Source of the DNA: Actinopolyspora lacussalsi
Lineage (GTDB): Bacteria; Actinomycetota; Actinomycetes; Mycobacteriales; Pseudonocardiaceae
Assembly (NCBI GenBank): GCA_030803735.1
Contig: JAURUC010000001.1
Coordinates: forward strand, 2,993,501 to 3,057,500
Length of the DNA: 64,000 nucleotides
Direction: 5' to 3'
The translations under genes and the position numbers were made by a program. Under the pieces are notes generated by a model. The model did no database searches, was not told the DNA's origin, and saw only the letters and a program-made list of their open reading frames with translations. Positions 38,029-46,282 of this stretch are shown here, one piece after another. Every line of letters begins with the position of its first letter. The stretch's first letter is position 1.

Positions 38029-38628
38029 TCAGTGCGCCACGGAGTCCAGCACCAGGCGCGAGATCCGCTCGGCGGCCTCGCACTGTTCGGTGCCGGCCTC
38101 CTGGTCACTGACCACGACCTGCAGGGTGGCTCCCGTCACGTCGGAGTAGACGGTGCAGTCGTTGGCGTAGGAGGTTCTGCTGGCGGCGACGGGAAATTCG
38201 GAGATCCGTTCACCTCCGAGCTGGTCGAAACCGTCGGCCTGGGCGGCGAGGAGCACCGAGTCCTCGGTCTCGCCGTCCTGCTTGGCCGGGAAACGGCAGC
38301 CGCGCACCGGAGGATCGAAACTGACCTCCTCCGGCCGACCGTTGCCCACGGCGAACGCGGGCTCGCGCAGCTCGGCGGGCTCGACCAGCGAGCACATCCG
38401 CTCGGCGGAGAGTTCGGCCAGCTTGTCGCGCTGCTCCGTCGGAGTGGTGGGGGTGGCCGAGGACGACGGCGCCGGTGTCGACGTTCGCCCGGTGCCGGTG
38501 GAATCGGTATCAGTGCTGCCGCCACCGCCGCAGCCGCTCAGGAACACCAGCAGCGCGCCCACGCAGGCCGAAACGCGGGAAATCCCGGTGCGTCCGAACC
38601 GGGAGCCGACGCCAGAAGCACAAGACAT
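38029..38628 (-). CDS. DUF3558-type lipoprotein
   Basis: 199 residues. A signal peptide with lipobox LVFLSGC puts the modified cysteine at about residue 33, followed by a Ser/Thr/Pro linker. The folded domain (LSAERMCSLVEPAEL, GCRFPA, NDCTVYSDV) with conserved cysteines fits DUF3558, a family of surface lipoproteins common in Pseudonocardia-type actinomycetes. First gene of the leftward WXG/EspC set. Role unknown. Confidence 0.8.
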   Translation of the reverse strand: MSCASGVGSRFGRTGISRVSACVGALLVFLSGCGGGGSTDTDSTGTGRTSTPAPSSSATPTTPTEQRDKLAELSAERMCSLVEPAELREPAFAVGNGRPEEVSFDPPVRGCRFPAKQDGETEDSVLLAAQADGFDQLGGERISEFPVAASRTSYANDCTVYSDVTGATLQVVVSDQEAGTEQCEAAERISRLVLDSVAH

Positions 38629-38672
38629 GCTCCCCAGGATGCCCTAGACCGCCACACTTCGCGGCGCCTGCG

Positions 38673-38690
38673 CGATTTCTCGAGAAATTG
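38673..38690. repeat. Palindromic repeat unit
   Basis: CGATTTCTCGAGAAATTG, one mismatch from a perfect palindrome. Family member in the gap upstream of the DUF3558 gene. Confidence 0.75.
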
Positions 38691-38717
38691 ACGCCGACCG
38701 CACTGCCACGCCTGGGC

Positions 38718-38749
38718 GCACCGTCGATTTCTCGAGAAATCGACGGTGC
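38718..38749. repeat. 32-bp perfect palindrome (repeat family)
   Basis: Contains CGATTTCTCGAGAAATCG at 38725-38742. Self-complementarity extends outward through caccgt/acggtg to 38718 and 38749, giving the longest perfect palindrome seen in the window. Confidence 0.85.
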
Positions 38750-38753
38750 CGTT

Positions 38754-38802
38754 CCGGAAAAGCAGCGGTCCCGGAAAAGCAGCGGTCCCGGAAAAGCGGC
38801 CA
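38754..38802. repeat. Tandem 17-bp repeat, nearly three units
   Basis: Units ccggaaaagcagcggtc at 38754-38770 and 38771-38787, then a partial third unit to 38802. It adjoins the palindrome on its right side. Confidence 0.85.
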
Positions 38803-38839
38803 CACCGTTGCCGGCCGGAAGACGGTGCGGCCACTGTGC

Positions 38840-38885
38840 ACTCCGAGGGCCCCGGCGACGAAAGAACCGGGAGCGCCCTCGGAGT
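38840..38885 (-). terminator. Hairpin terminator of the symporter gene
   Basis: Perfect 11-base stem ACTCCGAGGGC/GCCCTCGGAGT, with a further CCCGG/CCGGG pair in the loop region, 21 bases after the leftward stop at 38906. No T-run. Confidence 0.7.
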
Positions 38886-38905
38886 CCACTTCGGAACCGA
38901 ACGTC

Positions 38906-40222
38906 CTAGCGTTGCGCGGCGGGAGTGGTGATCGCCTCGTCGTTGGTGAGGTCACGCTTGTAGGTCTCGGTCAGCAGGTAGGCCGAGCCGAACGAGATCA
39001 CCGCGAGCACGATCACGTAGACGGCGATGGACATCGCCGAACCCGTGGTGCCGTACAGCCAGGTACAGATCATCGGCGCTATGCCGCCGCCGAGGATGGA
39101 CGCGAGCTGGTAGCTCACCGAGATACCGCTGTAGCGCAGCCGGGTGGAGAACAGCTCGGAGAAGTAGGCGGACTGGGGGCCGTAGACCGCTGTCCGGCAC
39201 AGCTGCATCACCATGCCGCCGAGCAGGTAGAGCATGAGCGAGCCCGTGCCCACCAGCATGAAGTAGGGCACGGCGATCAGCGCCATCACGGCCATGCCGC
39301 CGAGCACCATCCTGCGCCTGCCGAAGAAGTCGGACAGCAGCCCGAACAGCAGCATCAGCGGTATGTCGACGAAGCTCAGCAGCGAGTTCGCGTTGAGCAC
39401 CGTGGTGCGCTCGAACAACCCCTCCTGCGTGGTGTAGAAGACCATCCAGGTGCTGGTGATGTAGAAGGTGGCGTGCGTGCCCAGGAACATGCCGGTGGCC
39501 AGCAGGATCGTCTTCGGGTGCGAGCGCAGCGCCTCCAACACCGGCATCTTGGCCTTCTCCTTGGTGTTCATCACCTGTTCGAAGACCGGGCTCTCGCTGA
39601 TCGTGATGCGGATGACCAGCCCTGCCACGATCAGCACGGCGCTGAGCAGGAAGGGAATCCGCCAGCCCCACGCGAAGAACTGTTCGTTGCCGACGCTGGC
39701 CGAGATCGCCGAGAAGGTGAGGTTGCCCAGCAGCAGTCCGGCGGGCACGCCGACCTGCGGCCAGGAGCCGTAGAAGCCGCGTCGGTTCTCGGGGGCGTGC
39801 TCGACGGCCATCAGGGCTGCGCCGCCCCATTCGCCGCCGACGCCGATGCCCTGGGCGAAGCGCAGCGTGACCAGCAGCAACGGTGCCCAGACACCGATCG
39901 TCTCGTAGGTGGGCAGCAGCCCGATGAGCAGCGTGGCCACACCCATCAGCATCAGCGACCAGATCAGCATCGGTTTTCGCCCGAGGCGGTCGCCGAAGTG
40001 GGAGAACACGACGCCGCCCAGTGGGCGGGCGATGAAGCCGACGGCGAAGGTGGCGAAGGAGGCGATCGCACCGACCATCGAGTCGAGTTCCGGGAAGAAC
40101 AGCTTGTTGAACACCAGCGCGGCGGCGGTGCCGTAGATGAAGAAGTCGTACCACTCGATGGTGGTGCCGATGAGACTGGCGAAGGCCACTCTCCGGGAGT
40201 GGGGTTGTGACGTACCGACCAT
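38906..40222 (-). CDS. MFS metabolite:proton symporter (MHS family)
   Basis: 438-residue twelve-helix transporter from ATG 40222 (MVGTSQPHSRR). Family signs are TIEWYDFFIYGTAAALVF in helix 1, the loop motif HFGDRLGRKP and the RFAQGIGVGGEWGGAALMAVE segment, all typical of the MHS group (ShiA, ProP, KgtP relatives). Substrates are small organic acids or betaines. Which one cannot be told. It is monocistronic by spacing and terminator. It may or may not belong to the downstream biosynthetic cluster. Confidence 0.9.
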   Translation of the reverse strand: MVGTSQPHSRRVAFASLIGTTIEWYDFFIYGTAAALVFNKLFFPELDSMVGAIASFATFAVGFIARPLGGVVFSHFGDRLGRKPMLIWSLMLMGVATLLIGLLPTYETIGVWAPLLLVTLRFAQGIGVGGEWGGAALMAVEHAPENRRGFYGSWPQVGVPAGLLLGNLTFSAISASVGNEQFFAWGWRIPFLLSAVLIVAGLVIRITISESPVFEQVMNTKEKAKMPVLEALRSHPKTILLATGMFLGTHATFYITSTWMVFYTTQEGLFERTTVLNANSLLSFVDIPLMLLFGLLSDFFGRRRMVLGGMAVMALIAVPYFMLVGTGSLMLYLLGGMVMQLCRTAVYGPQSAYFSELFSTRLRYSGISVSYQLASILGGGIAPMICTWLYGTTGSAMSIAVYVIVLAVISFGSAYLLTETYKRDLTNDEAITTPAAQR

Positions 40223-41046
40223 TTGGTATGCACCCTTCGTGTCGAAGCTAACGGGGACTCGCACGGACAGGTGGTTGTGGCGCAGATAACTAACGCTGTA
40301 AGTTTTGGGAACGTTAACGGCGGAGCACGGCAATCACAAGAGGGCGACGGAACTCGATCATGAAAAGGCTCGGAACGAGCCGGGTGCCGACGGAGCAAGG
40401 GAGCAGTGGCGCTTCGAGAGCTATCGGAGCACCCCGGCGCACCGGTCCCGCGGCCCTTCCCGAGCTACTCCCGCGACACGTCGGGGGGCGGCGGAACCCG
40501 GATCCGCCGCACGGCCGGAGAGCACTCCCGAAGCCTTCGGCGGAGAGCGCGCGACAACCGTCTCGATGCGAGACAGTGCGGTCAGCGGCCGGTGGATGAC
40601 CGCGATAATACGTCCGGCCGCCCCCATCCGAGCTAGACGGCCCAGCTAGACGGCCCAGCTCGGAATCCGGCGCGATGTTGACCGGAGCATGCCCGGAGCC
40701 TGGCCGCGAAAAGCTTTTCTGGTGCCCATCCGGTCGTTCGAAGGGGAACGCGATCTTGTCGCTGGTCAACACAGCGGTACCGCGTCTCGCGAGCTCCACG
40801 ACGTCGGTTTCGGTCACATCCCGAACGCCCCTCGGAAGGCGGGACTATCGATGGTTCGCGACCCTGAACATGAAATTCTCACCCCACACCGGGTGTGAAC
40901 GTCACGACGGTTGAATGCGCTGAACACTGTCACAGAACCAGACACCCCTGTGAGAATGTGAAGCAGCTGGAATCCGAGAACCAGAGCGCACGCCAGCTGA
41001 TCCACCCGTTCGTCGAACCAGGATTCAGCGAGAGGTAATCCGCGTC
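40223..41046. other. Gene-poor region at the left border of the biosynthetic cluster
   Basis: 824 bases with no gene I can support. It has a 13-base tandem repeat (agctagacggccc at 40631-40643 and 40644-40656). A leftward frame near 40740-40817 (VVELARRGTAVLTSD) faintly resembles the end of a PIN-type toxin and may be a remnant. The promoters of the symporter (leftward) and flavin reductase (rightward) should lie here. I found no convincing pair of boxes. Confidence 0.45.
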
Positions 41047-41574
41047 ATGCTTGAGGCAGCATCAGACACGAACCACGCGACCATCGCAGAGACCGACATT
41101 CCCCCGCACCGGTTCCGCACCGTTCTGAGCCGCTTCGCCACCGGTGTGGTCGCCATCGCCACCCTGGACACCGATGACCGGCCGATCGGTTTCGCGATCA
41201 ATTCGTTCACCTCGGTATCCCTGGAACCGCCGCTGGTCGCGTACTGTGTCACTCACACCAGCAGGAGCTGGCCCTCGATCCGCGCGGCTCGGCGGCACTG
41301 CCTGACCATTCTCGCCGACACGCAGCGCTCCGTGTGCAAACGACTGGCCGGAAAAGAACTGAACAAGTTCGAGGGATTACGATGGTCCTCCTCTCCGACG
41401 GGACTGCCGATTCTGGCGAACTCGCTGGCATGGTTGGAATGTTCGGTGGCGGCCGAATATCCCGCGGGCGACCACGTCATCGTCATCGCCCGGGTGCACC
41501 ACGCCGCGTCCGGCGACGCCGAGGCGCCGTTGGTGTTCTTCGAAAGCGGGTACGGCACATTCGACGCCTCATGA
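41047..41574 (+). CDS. Flavin reductase (two-component monooxygenase partner)
   Basis: 175-residue HpaC-type flavin reductase: FRTVLSRFATGVVAIATLD, IGFAINSFTSVSLEPPLVAYCV and the C-terminal VHHAASGDAEAPLVFF all match the family. It would use NAD(P)H to make free reduced flavin. The natural partner in this window is the DszC-like oxygenase at 46283-47518. AGAGGTAA precedes the ATG. First gene on the left of the cluster. Confidence 0.9.
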   Translation: MLEAASDTNHATIAETDIPPHRFRTVLSRFATGVVAIATLDTDDRPIGFAINSFTSVSLEPPLVAYCVTHTSRSWPSIRAARRHCLTILADTQRSVCKRLAGKELNKFEGLRWSSSPTGLPILANSLAWLECSVAAEYPAGDHVIVIARVHHAASGDAEAPLVFFESGYGTFDAS

Positions 41575-41631
41575 GCAGCCGTCCCGCCGCGCGAGAGCGG
41601 AGTTCCACTCCGAGGGCGCAGCAAAGATATC

Positions 41632-41685
41632 GGTGGAACCGAACCCGGCTGTCGCGTATCGGCTGTGCCGGGGTCCGGTTCCACC
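41632..41685. terminator. Bidirectional hairpin between flavin reductase and methyltransferase
   Basis: Perfect 10-base stem GGTGGAACCG/CGGTTCCACC enclosing a partial inner stem, placed between two convergent genes. Confidence 0.75.
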
Positions 41686-41699
41686 CGTGTTCCGACGAA

Positions 41700-42791
41700 T
41701 CATTTCACCGCGCTGATGACACCGTGCGGGGTCCAGGTATCCCCTGGCTGGCGGAGTACGCGCGAGAAACCGACTCGGGACAGCCAGTCCTCGTACTGCC
41801 CCCAGTGGTAAAGCGTGCTATCTGCCGCCGGCAGCGTCGCGAAATATACGTTGTCCAGCGCCGCGTACAGTGGGCCGTCACCACTGGCGTCCGACATGGC
41901 GTTGAACACCAGCACTCGGCCACCTTCGTCCAACGCCTCGTACGCCTTGTTCAACAGCGTCATGTTCTGTTCCGGGGACCAGATGACGAGCTGGTTGGCG
42001 AACAGAACGCAATCGTAACCCGCAGGGTAGGAATCGGCGAAGATGTCGGCCGAGACGACCGAGATACGTTCCGACAGCCCGCTGTCCGCGATCTTCTGCT
42101 CAGCGAGAGAGACCGCGCCCGGAAGGTCGAGCACCGTGAATTCCACGTCGGGGTTGGCTTGTGCCAGAGTGATCGCGTTGACTCCGTCGCCGCCTCCGAC
42201 GTCGAGAACCCGTCTGACTCCGGTGAGATCGGCCTTGTCGACAAGGATCGGGTTCGAAAGCCTGGACCAGGAGCGCATGCACCGGTAGAACAACCGTTCC
42301 AGGTCAGGACGGTGGGCCAGCCGATGGTAGAGGTCGTCGGCGTCCCCGTCGAACCGGCGGAGCCCGACGTTGGTGTTGTGCCGCAGCGAGTCGACGAAGT
42401 CCGCCTGCGGCTCGTAGACGATCTTCGCCTCGAAGGCGATCATGTCGGTTATGATCTCCCAGGTTTCGTCGGCGATCATCTCGTCGATCAGGGCCGCGTT
42501 GCGGTACCGGCCACGGCTGACCGTGGTCAGCCGCAGCGCGGAGGTCCCCAGCAGCAGGATCTCGGTGGGACGCCGCTCCAATCCCAGCCGAGCACCGATC
42601 TCCTCGGTATCACGGTCGGGCTCACGGTGCAGCATCTCGAACAGTCCGAGTTCGTTGCCGGCGTTGAGCAGCTGGAAAGCCGCCGCGCCGAACAGCGTTC
42701 CGACGAGGTCCTGCTTGGTCAGTGCGGAGTCGCCGGAAGTGGGCAGCTCACCGGACTGTCCCGCGGCGGTTGTGGGCTGAGTGGTGGTCAC
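41700..42791 (-). CDS. O-methyltransferase-fold SAM enzyme lacking the usual catalytic histidine
   Basis: 363 residues from GTG 42791, which has AGGAGGAG just upstream. A longer frame to 43028 is not supported. The N-terminal dimerisation/winged-helix domain (FGAAAFQLLNAGNELGLFEML) is followed by a SAM-binding domain with DVGGGDGVNAI at about 197-206 and DLPGAVSLAEQKI. In plant-type and antibiotic O-methyltransferases a HDW motif supplies the base. Here the aligned segment reads NQLVIWSPEQ, so His and Asp are replaced by Val and Ile near 269-270. It may be a methyltransferase with another mechanism or a repurposed member, as known for RdmB-like proteins. Confidence 0.85.
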   Translation of the reverse strand: MTTTQPTTAAGQSGELPTSGDSALTKQDLVGTLFGAAAFQLLNAGNELGLFEMLHREPDRDTEEIGARLGLERRPTEILLLGTSALRLTTVSRGRYRNAALIDEMIADETWEIITDMIAFEAKIVYEPQADFVDSLRHNTNVGLRRFDGDADDLYHRLAHRPDLERLFYRCMRSWSRLSNPILVDKADLTGVRRVLDVGGGDGVNAITLAQANPDVEFTVLDLPGAVSLAEQKIADSGLSERISVVSADIFADSYPAGYDCVLFANQLVIWSPEQNMTLLNKAYEALDEGGRVLVFNAMSDASGDGPLYAALDNVYFATLPAADSTLYHWGQYEDWLSRVGFSRVLRQPGDTWTPHGVISAVK

Positions 42792-43084
42792 GAGCTCCTC
42801 CTGGCTGATAGCGACCGCCAGATCGGTCAATGGCGGTATCCGGTCATCCACATCGGATGTCGCTGGTCTTCGGACCACCAGAACGATCGCACCCTGCTCT
42901 CTCGTCGGGCTCTCAAAGAACTCCCACCGATCCGGCGGTGGCGGGAAACGTTGCATCGGCAGGGCGGAACCGTTCGGCGCGGATCTTTGCCACGCCGGAT
43001 CGCCACGTCGATCGACCTCCCATCCCAAAAAGTTAATATGTCAGTTATTTTTTCCGATATCGCACGATAATGAGGTACATCTTC
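42792..43084. promoter_or_regulatory. Divergent promoter region between methyltransferase and WrbA genes
   Basis: 293 bases. An AT-rich island at about 43022-43060 (aaaaagttaatatgtcag, then ttattttttcc) stands out in 70% GC surroundings and carries the dyad cgatatcg. It lies close to the WrbA start and about 240 bases before the methyltransferase start. A control site for both genes is plausible, but no regulator is adjacent. Confidence 0.45.
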
Positions 43085-43696
43085 ATGGACGCTCGAATTG
43101 CCGTTGTCTACTACTCGGCCACCGGTAACGTCCACGCCACCGCGGAAGCCTTCGCGGAAGGGGCTACCGAAACCGGAGCCGAGGTGAGGCTGCGCCGAGT
43201 GCCCGAGCTCGCTCCCGCCGCGGCGATCGACAGCAATCCGGAATGGCGCTCGCACTTGAACGAAACGGCACACATCGTGGAGGCCACCCTGGAAGACCTG
43301 AAGTGGGCCAACGGGTATGCCTTCGGCACACCCACCCGCTTCGGCAACGTCACCGCACAACTCAAGCAATTCATCGACACCGCTGGAGGTCTCTGGGAGG
43401 CCGGCGAATTCGTGAACAAACCCGCCACGGGTTTCACCAGCAGTTACGAACTGCACGGCGGTCAGGAATCCACCCTGCTGTCGATGTACAACGTGCTGCA
43501 TCACTGGGGTGCGCTCATCGTTCCCACCGGCTACGTCGACTACGACATCAGCCACAACGCCGGTGGCAATCCCTACGGCATCAGCACGGCGTCCAGTGAG
43601 GGAATGCCGAGCAAAGACCAGATCAAGGCCGCGAAGTTCCAGGGCGGACGGCTGGCCCAGATCGCTTCGCAACTCGCTCCCCTGCGGTCTTCCTGA
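43085..43696 (+). CDS. wrbA: WrbA-type NAD(P)H:quinone oxidoreductase
   Basis: 203-residue flavodoxin-like FMN enzyme from ATG 43085 (MDARIAVVYYSATGN), with GAGGT upstream. WrbA features: AFGTPTRFGNVTAQLKQFID, GGLWEAGEFVNKPATGF, HGGQESTLLSMYNVLHHWGALIVP. It reduces quinones by two electrons to hydroquinones. In a cluster with several aromatic hydroxylases it could keep a quinone intermediate reduced or protect the producer. Divergent from the methyltransferase. Confidence 0.9.
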   Translation: MDARIAVVYYSATGNVHATAEAFAEGATETGAEVRLRRVPELAPAAAIDSNPEWRSHLNETAHIVEATLEDLKWANGYAFGTPTRFGNVTAQLKQFIDTAGGLWEAGEFVNKPATGFTSSYELHGGQESTLLSMYNVLHHWGALIVPTGYVDYDISHNAGGNPYGISTASSEGMPSKDQIKAAKFQGGRLAQIASQLAPLRSS

Positions 43697-43709
43697 TCGA
43701 GAAGCGCAC

Positions 43710-43742
43710 ACGGTGCGGCCTGGGATCACCCGGTCGCACCGT
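43710..43742 (+). terminator. Hairpin after wrbA
   Basis: Stem ACGGTGCG/CGCACCGT with a 17-base loop, 13 bases after the wrbA stop. No T-run. Confidence 0.55.
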
Positions 43743-44029
43743 ACTCGTCTTCCCCGCGGGCGGAGTTCGACCAGTGCCGTAGGAGCGGCGTGGTACCGCC
43801 GGAGCGAAGGCGGAGGGCGTGCTGTGTCGCCCTCCTCGCACAGCGAACCGGCACCAGCGGTGATCACGAATCCGTCCGGCGGTTCCCCGCGGGACGTTCC
43901 GCTGCGCGTGCCGGTCCGTTCCGCTCGTTCGAAACAGCACAGCCCGCATCCCGCCCGGGATTCCCGTGCGGGATGCGACCACGCCGTCCCGGCCGCCGTT
44001 ACGGCCGAGTGAAGCTCGGCCCTCGAACG

Positions 44030-44068
44030 AACCTCCCGGTTCGGCGATTCCGTCGGATCCGGGAGGTT
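44030..44068 (-). terminator. Hairpin after the MFS exporter gene
   Basis: Perfect 10-base stem AACCTCCCGG/CCGGGAGGTT with a 19-base loop, 52 bases past the leftward stop at 44120. Confidence 0.6.
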
Positions 44069-44119
44069 TCGGTCGGCGGTAAGCCGCGAGGACCGAGCGT
44101 GAAAGCCGCGGACGAAGAG

Positions 44120-45277
44120 TCACACGGTGCTGGCGACGGGAGTTCGGGAAACCACCACTGCGAGAACGGCACCGAGGCCGAGAGCGGCCAGGACGGCCCC
44201 CAGCCAGGTCGGCGCCACGTAGCCGAATCCCGCCTGGATGGTCAGTCCGCCGAGGTAGGCACCCGCGGCGATACCCATGTTGCTCGCCGAACCACCGGTC
44301 GCCGCCGACAGCGGGGACTCTCCCCCCGCCAGGTTGATCAGGCGGGCCAGAAAAGCCGGAATGACGGCGAAGCCAGCCGCACCGGTCAGCATCAATCCGA
44401 TGGCGACGGCCACCGGCTGATGGGACAGGGCGGCGAAGACCAGCATCACAACCGTCAGCAGCCCCAGCGCGCCGCCGAGAGTGGGCAGTTGCGCTCGGTC
44501 CGCGGCCCAACCGCCCAACAAGTTGCCCGTCACCAGCCCTACCCCGAACAACGCCAACATCGGTGTGATCGCGGCAGAGGACAACTCGGTGACCTCGGTC
44601 AGCAGTGGAGCTACGTAGCTGAACGAAGCGAACACGGCTCCCATCGCGAACATGCCGATGGCCAACGTCAGCCATACCTGCCTTCGGCCGAACATGGCCA
44701 GTTCAGCACGAAAACCGGTGTGTTCGGGGCTCGGTTGCGGGGGGACCGACGCCGCGACGCCGAGAAGGCTGATTACCGCGGCGATACTGATGATCCAGAA
44801 AATCGTTCGCCAACCGAGGTTCTGCCCGAGCAGTGTGCCCAGCGGTGCTCCGGCCACATTGGCCAGAGTGATCCCGCTGAAGACCATCGCGATCGCCCGG
44901 GAACGCAGGTGGTCAGCGACCAGGTTGGCCGCCACCACGGTGCCGATGCCCAAAAACGACGCCTGCCCGAACGCCGCGAGGACACGTCCGACCATCAACA
45001 CCCAGTAGGCAGGCGCCACCGCGGAGACGAGATTGCCGACCACGAACAGCAGCATGGCGGCCAGCAGCAGCGGCTTGCGTGGCACCCGCGCACCCGCCAT
45101 GGTGCATGCCGGGCCTCCGATCACGACGGCGAGCGCGTACCCCGAGATCAGCGTCCCCGCCGTGGGAATCGACAGACTCAAGTCCCCGGCCACGTTGGGG
45201 AGCAGGCCGGTGATCACGAATTCGGCGGTACCCATGACGAACGCGCTCAGCGCCATCGCCAGTAATGCGACAGACAT
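44120..45277 (-). CDS. MFS exporter (DHA1-like)
   Basis: 385-residue twelve-helix drug:proton antiporter from ATG 45277 (MSVALLAMALSAF), with GGAGGAG four bases upstream. Motifs: FVMGTAEFVITGLLPNVA in helix 1, LISGYALAVVIGGP in helix 2 and ARVPRKPLLLAA in the loop, as in the AraJ/Cmx/YdhP group. It is likely the product exporter or self-resistance pump of the cluster. It sits 136 bases after the aldo-keto reductase start-proximal unit on the same strand and may be its last gene. Confidence 0.88.
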   Translation of the reverse strand: MSVALLAMALSAFVMGTAEFVITGLLPNVAGDLSLSIPTAGTLISGYALAVVIGGPACTMAGARVPRKPLLLAAMLLFVVGNLVSAVAPAYWVLMVGRVLAAFGQASFLGIGTVVAANLVADHLRSRAIAMVFSGITLANVAGAPLGTLLGQNLGWRTIFWIISIAAVISLLGVAASVPPQPSPEHTGFRAELAMFGRRQVWLTLAIGMFAMGAVFASFSYVAPLLTEVTELSSAAITPMLALFGVGLVTGNLLGGWAADRAQLPTLGGALGLLTVVMLVFAALSHQPVAVAIGLMLTGAAGFAVIPAFLARLINLAGGESPLSAATGGSASNMGIAAGAYLGGLTIQAGFGYVAPTWLGAVLAALGLGAVLAVVVSRTPVASTV

Positions 45278-45413
45278 CGAACTCCTCCGGGCGGTAGCGG
45301 GAACGGTCACCATGCCGTGTTCTCCGGCGAGCGGCGGTGACATTGGAGGGTGGGTGGACGGGCGGATGGGTGGCCGAACGGCGGGCCACCCGTTGTCCGT
45401 CTCAGCGAGCCGG

Positions 45414-46250
45414 TCAGGAAACGTCGAAGAACAGTGCGGGATCCGGTCCTACCTTGAAGTCGGTGCCGATCTCGGTCAGCCGGTCCATCTCCGCACCGGA
45501 AAGCTGAAAACCGAGGATGTCGAGATTGCCGCGGAGCCGGGTGGGGCTCACCGACTTGGGAAGCGGAACCACCCCGAGCTGCGAGTGCCAGCGGAGCACC
45601 ACCTGGGCGGGCGTGCGTCCGTGATCTCGCGCGATCTCGGTGATCGCCGGATGCTCCAGGAAGCCCTGCCCTCTGCCCAGCGGGCTCCAAGCCTGCGTGG
45701 CGATGCCGTGCTGGGCGTGAAACTCACGCAGTTCGGTCCGCGGCAGTCCCGGATGCAGCTCGATCTGGTTTACCGCGGGGGGCACGTCGCACTCGTCGAG
45801 CAGTCGGGTGATCTCCTCGCGACCGAAGTTGGACACCCCGATCGAGCTCACCCTGCCATCGGCCTTGAGCTTCTCCAGTGCCCGCCAGGTTTCCACGTAA
45901 CGATCCAACCGGGGGCGGGGCCAGTGGATGAGGTACAGATCCACGTGCTCCAAGCCGAGCAGGCCGGTACTGGTGTCGAAAGCACGCAGCGTCTCGTCGT
46001 AGCCCTGGTCGTCGTTCCAGACCTTGGTAACCACGGAGATCTCTTCCCTGGCCACCCCGCTGTCGGCGAGTCCCTTTCCGACCCCCAGCTCGTTGCCGTA
46101 GACGGCGGCGGTGTCGATCAACCGGTAACCGGCCTCGACGGCGGTGCCCACGACGTCGGCTGTCCGCTCATCGGGGATCTGGAACACGCCCAGGCCGATT
46201 CGGGGAATACTGTTGCCGTCATTGAGGGTCAATGAACTGACCTGTGTCAT
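45414..46250 (-). CDS. Aldo-keto reductase
   Basis: 278-residue NADPH-dependent reductase of the 2,5-diketogluconate-reductase-like group, from ATG 46250 with GGAAGGA upstream. The catalytic tetrad is complete: D46 and Y51 (IDTAAVYGNE), K76 (VVTKVW) and H109 (LIHWP). Cofactor motifs are SPLGRG near residue 200 and LPKSVSPTRLRGN. It would reduce a carbonyl in the pathway or detoxify an aldehyde. Same strand and 32 bases downstream of the DszC-like gene, so probably co-transcribed. Confidence 0.9.
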   Translation of the reverse strand: MTQVSSLTLNDGNSIPRIGLGVFQIPDERTADVVGTAVEAGYRLIDTAAVYGNELGVGKGLADSGVAREEISVVTKVWNDDQGYDETLRAFDTSTGLLGLEHVDLYLIHWPRPRLDRYVETWRALEKLKADGRVSSIGVSNFGREEITRLLDECDVPPAVNQIELHPGLPRTELREFHAQHGIATQAWSPLGRGQGFLEHPAITEIARDHGRTPAQVVLRWHSQLGVVPLPKSVSPTRLRGNLDILGFQLSGAEMDRLTEIGTDFKVGPDPALFFDVS

Positions 46251-46282
46251 CGGTGCTCGTCCTTCCTGGGGGAAGTGGATGG

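Larger units (their letters stand above)
43697..44119. other. Convergent intergenic region with two hairpins
   Basis: 423 bases between convergent wrbA and MFS genes. It holds the two hairpins listed separately (43710-43742 and 44030-44068). I found no gene between them. Confidence 0.5.

Noticed and set aside
23320..40695. Shared 13-mer TTGACCGGAGCAT at about 23325 and 40678 as a common promoter
   Set aside because: A 13-base match between two places in 64 kb is expected by chance, and no -10 box follows at the right distance.
40314..40817. Possible PIN-type toxin remnant on the minus strand
   Set aside because: Only a short stretch (VVELARRGTAVLTSD) resembles a PIN C-terminal motif. The remainder is Arg/Ser/Gly-rich and has no active-site pattern, so it is too weak to call a pseudogene.
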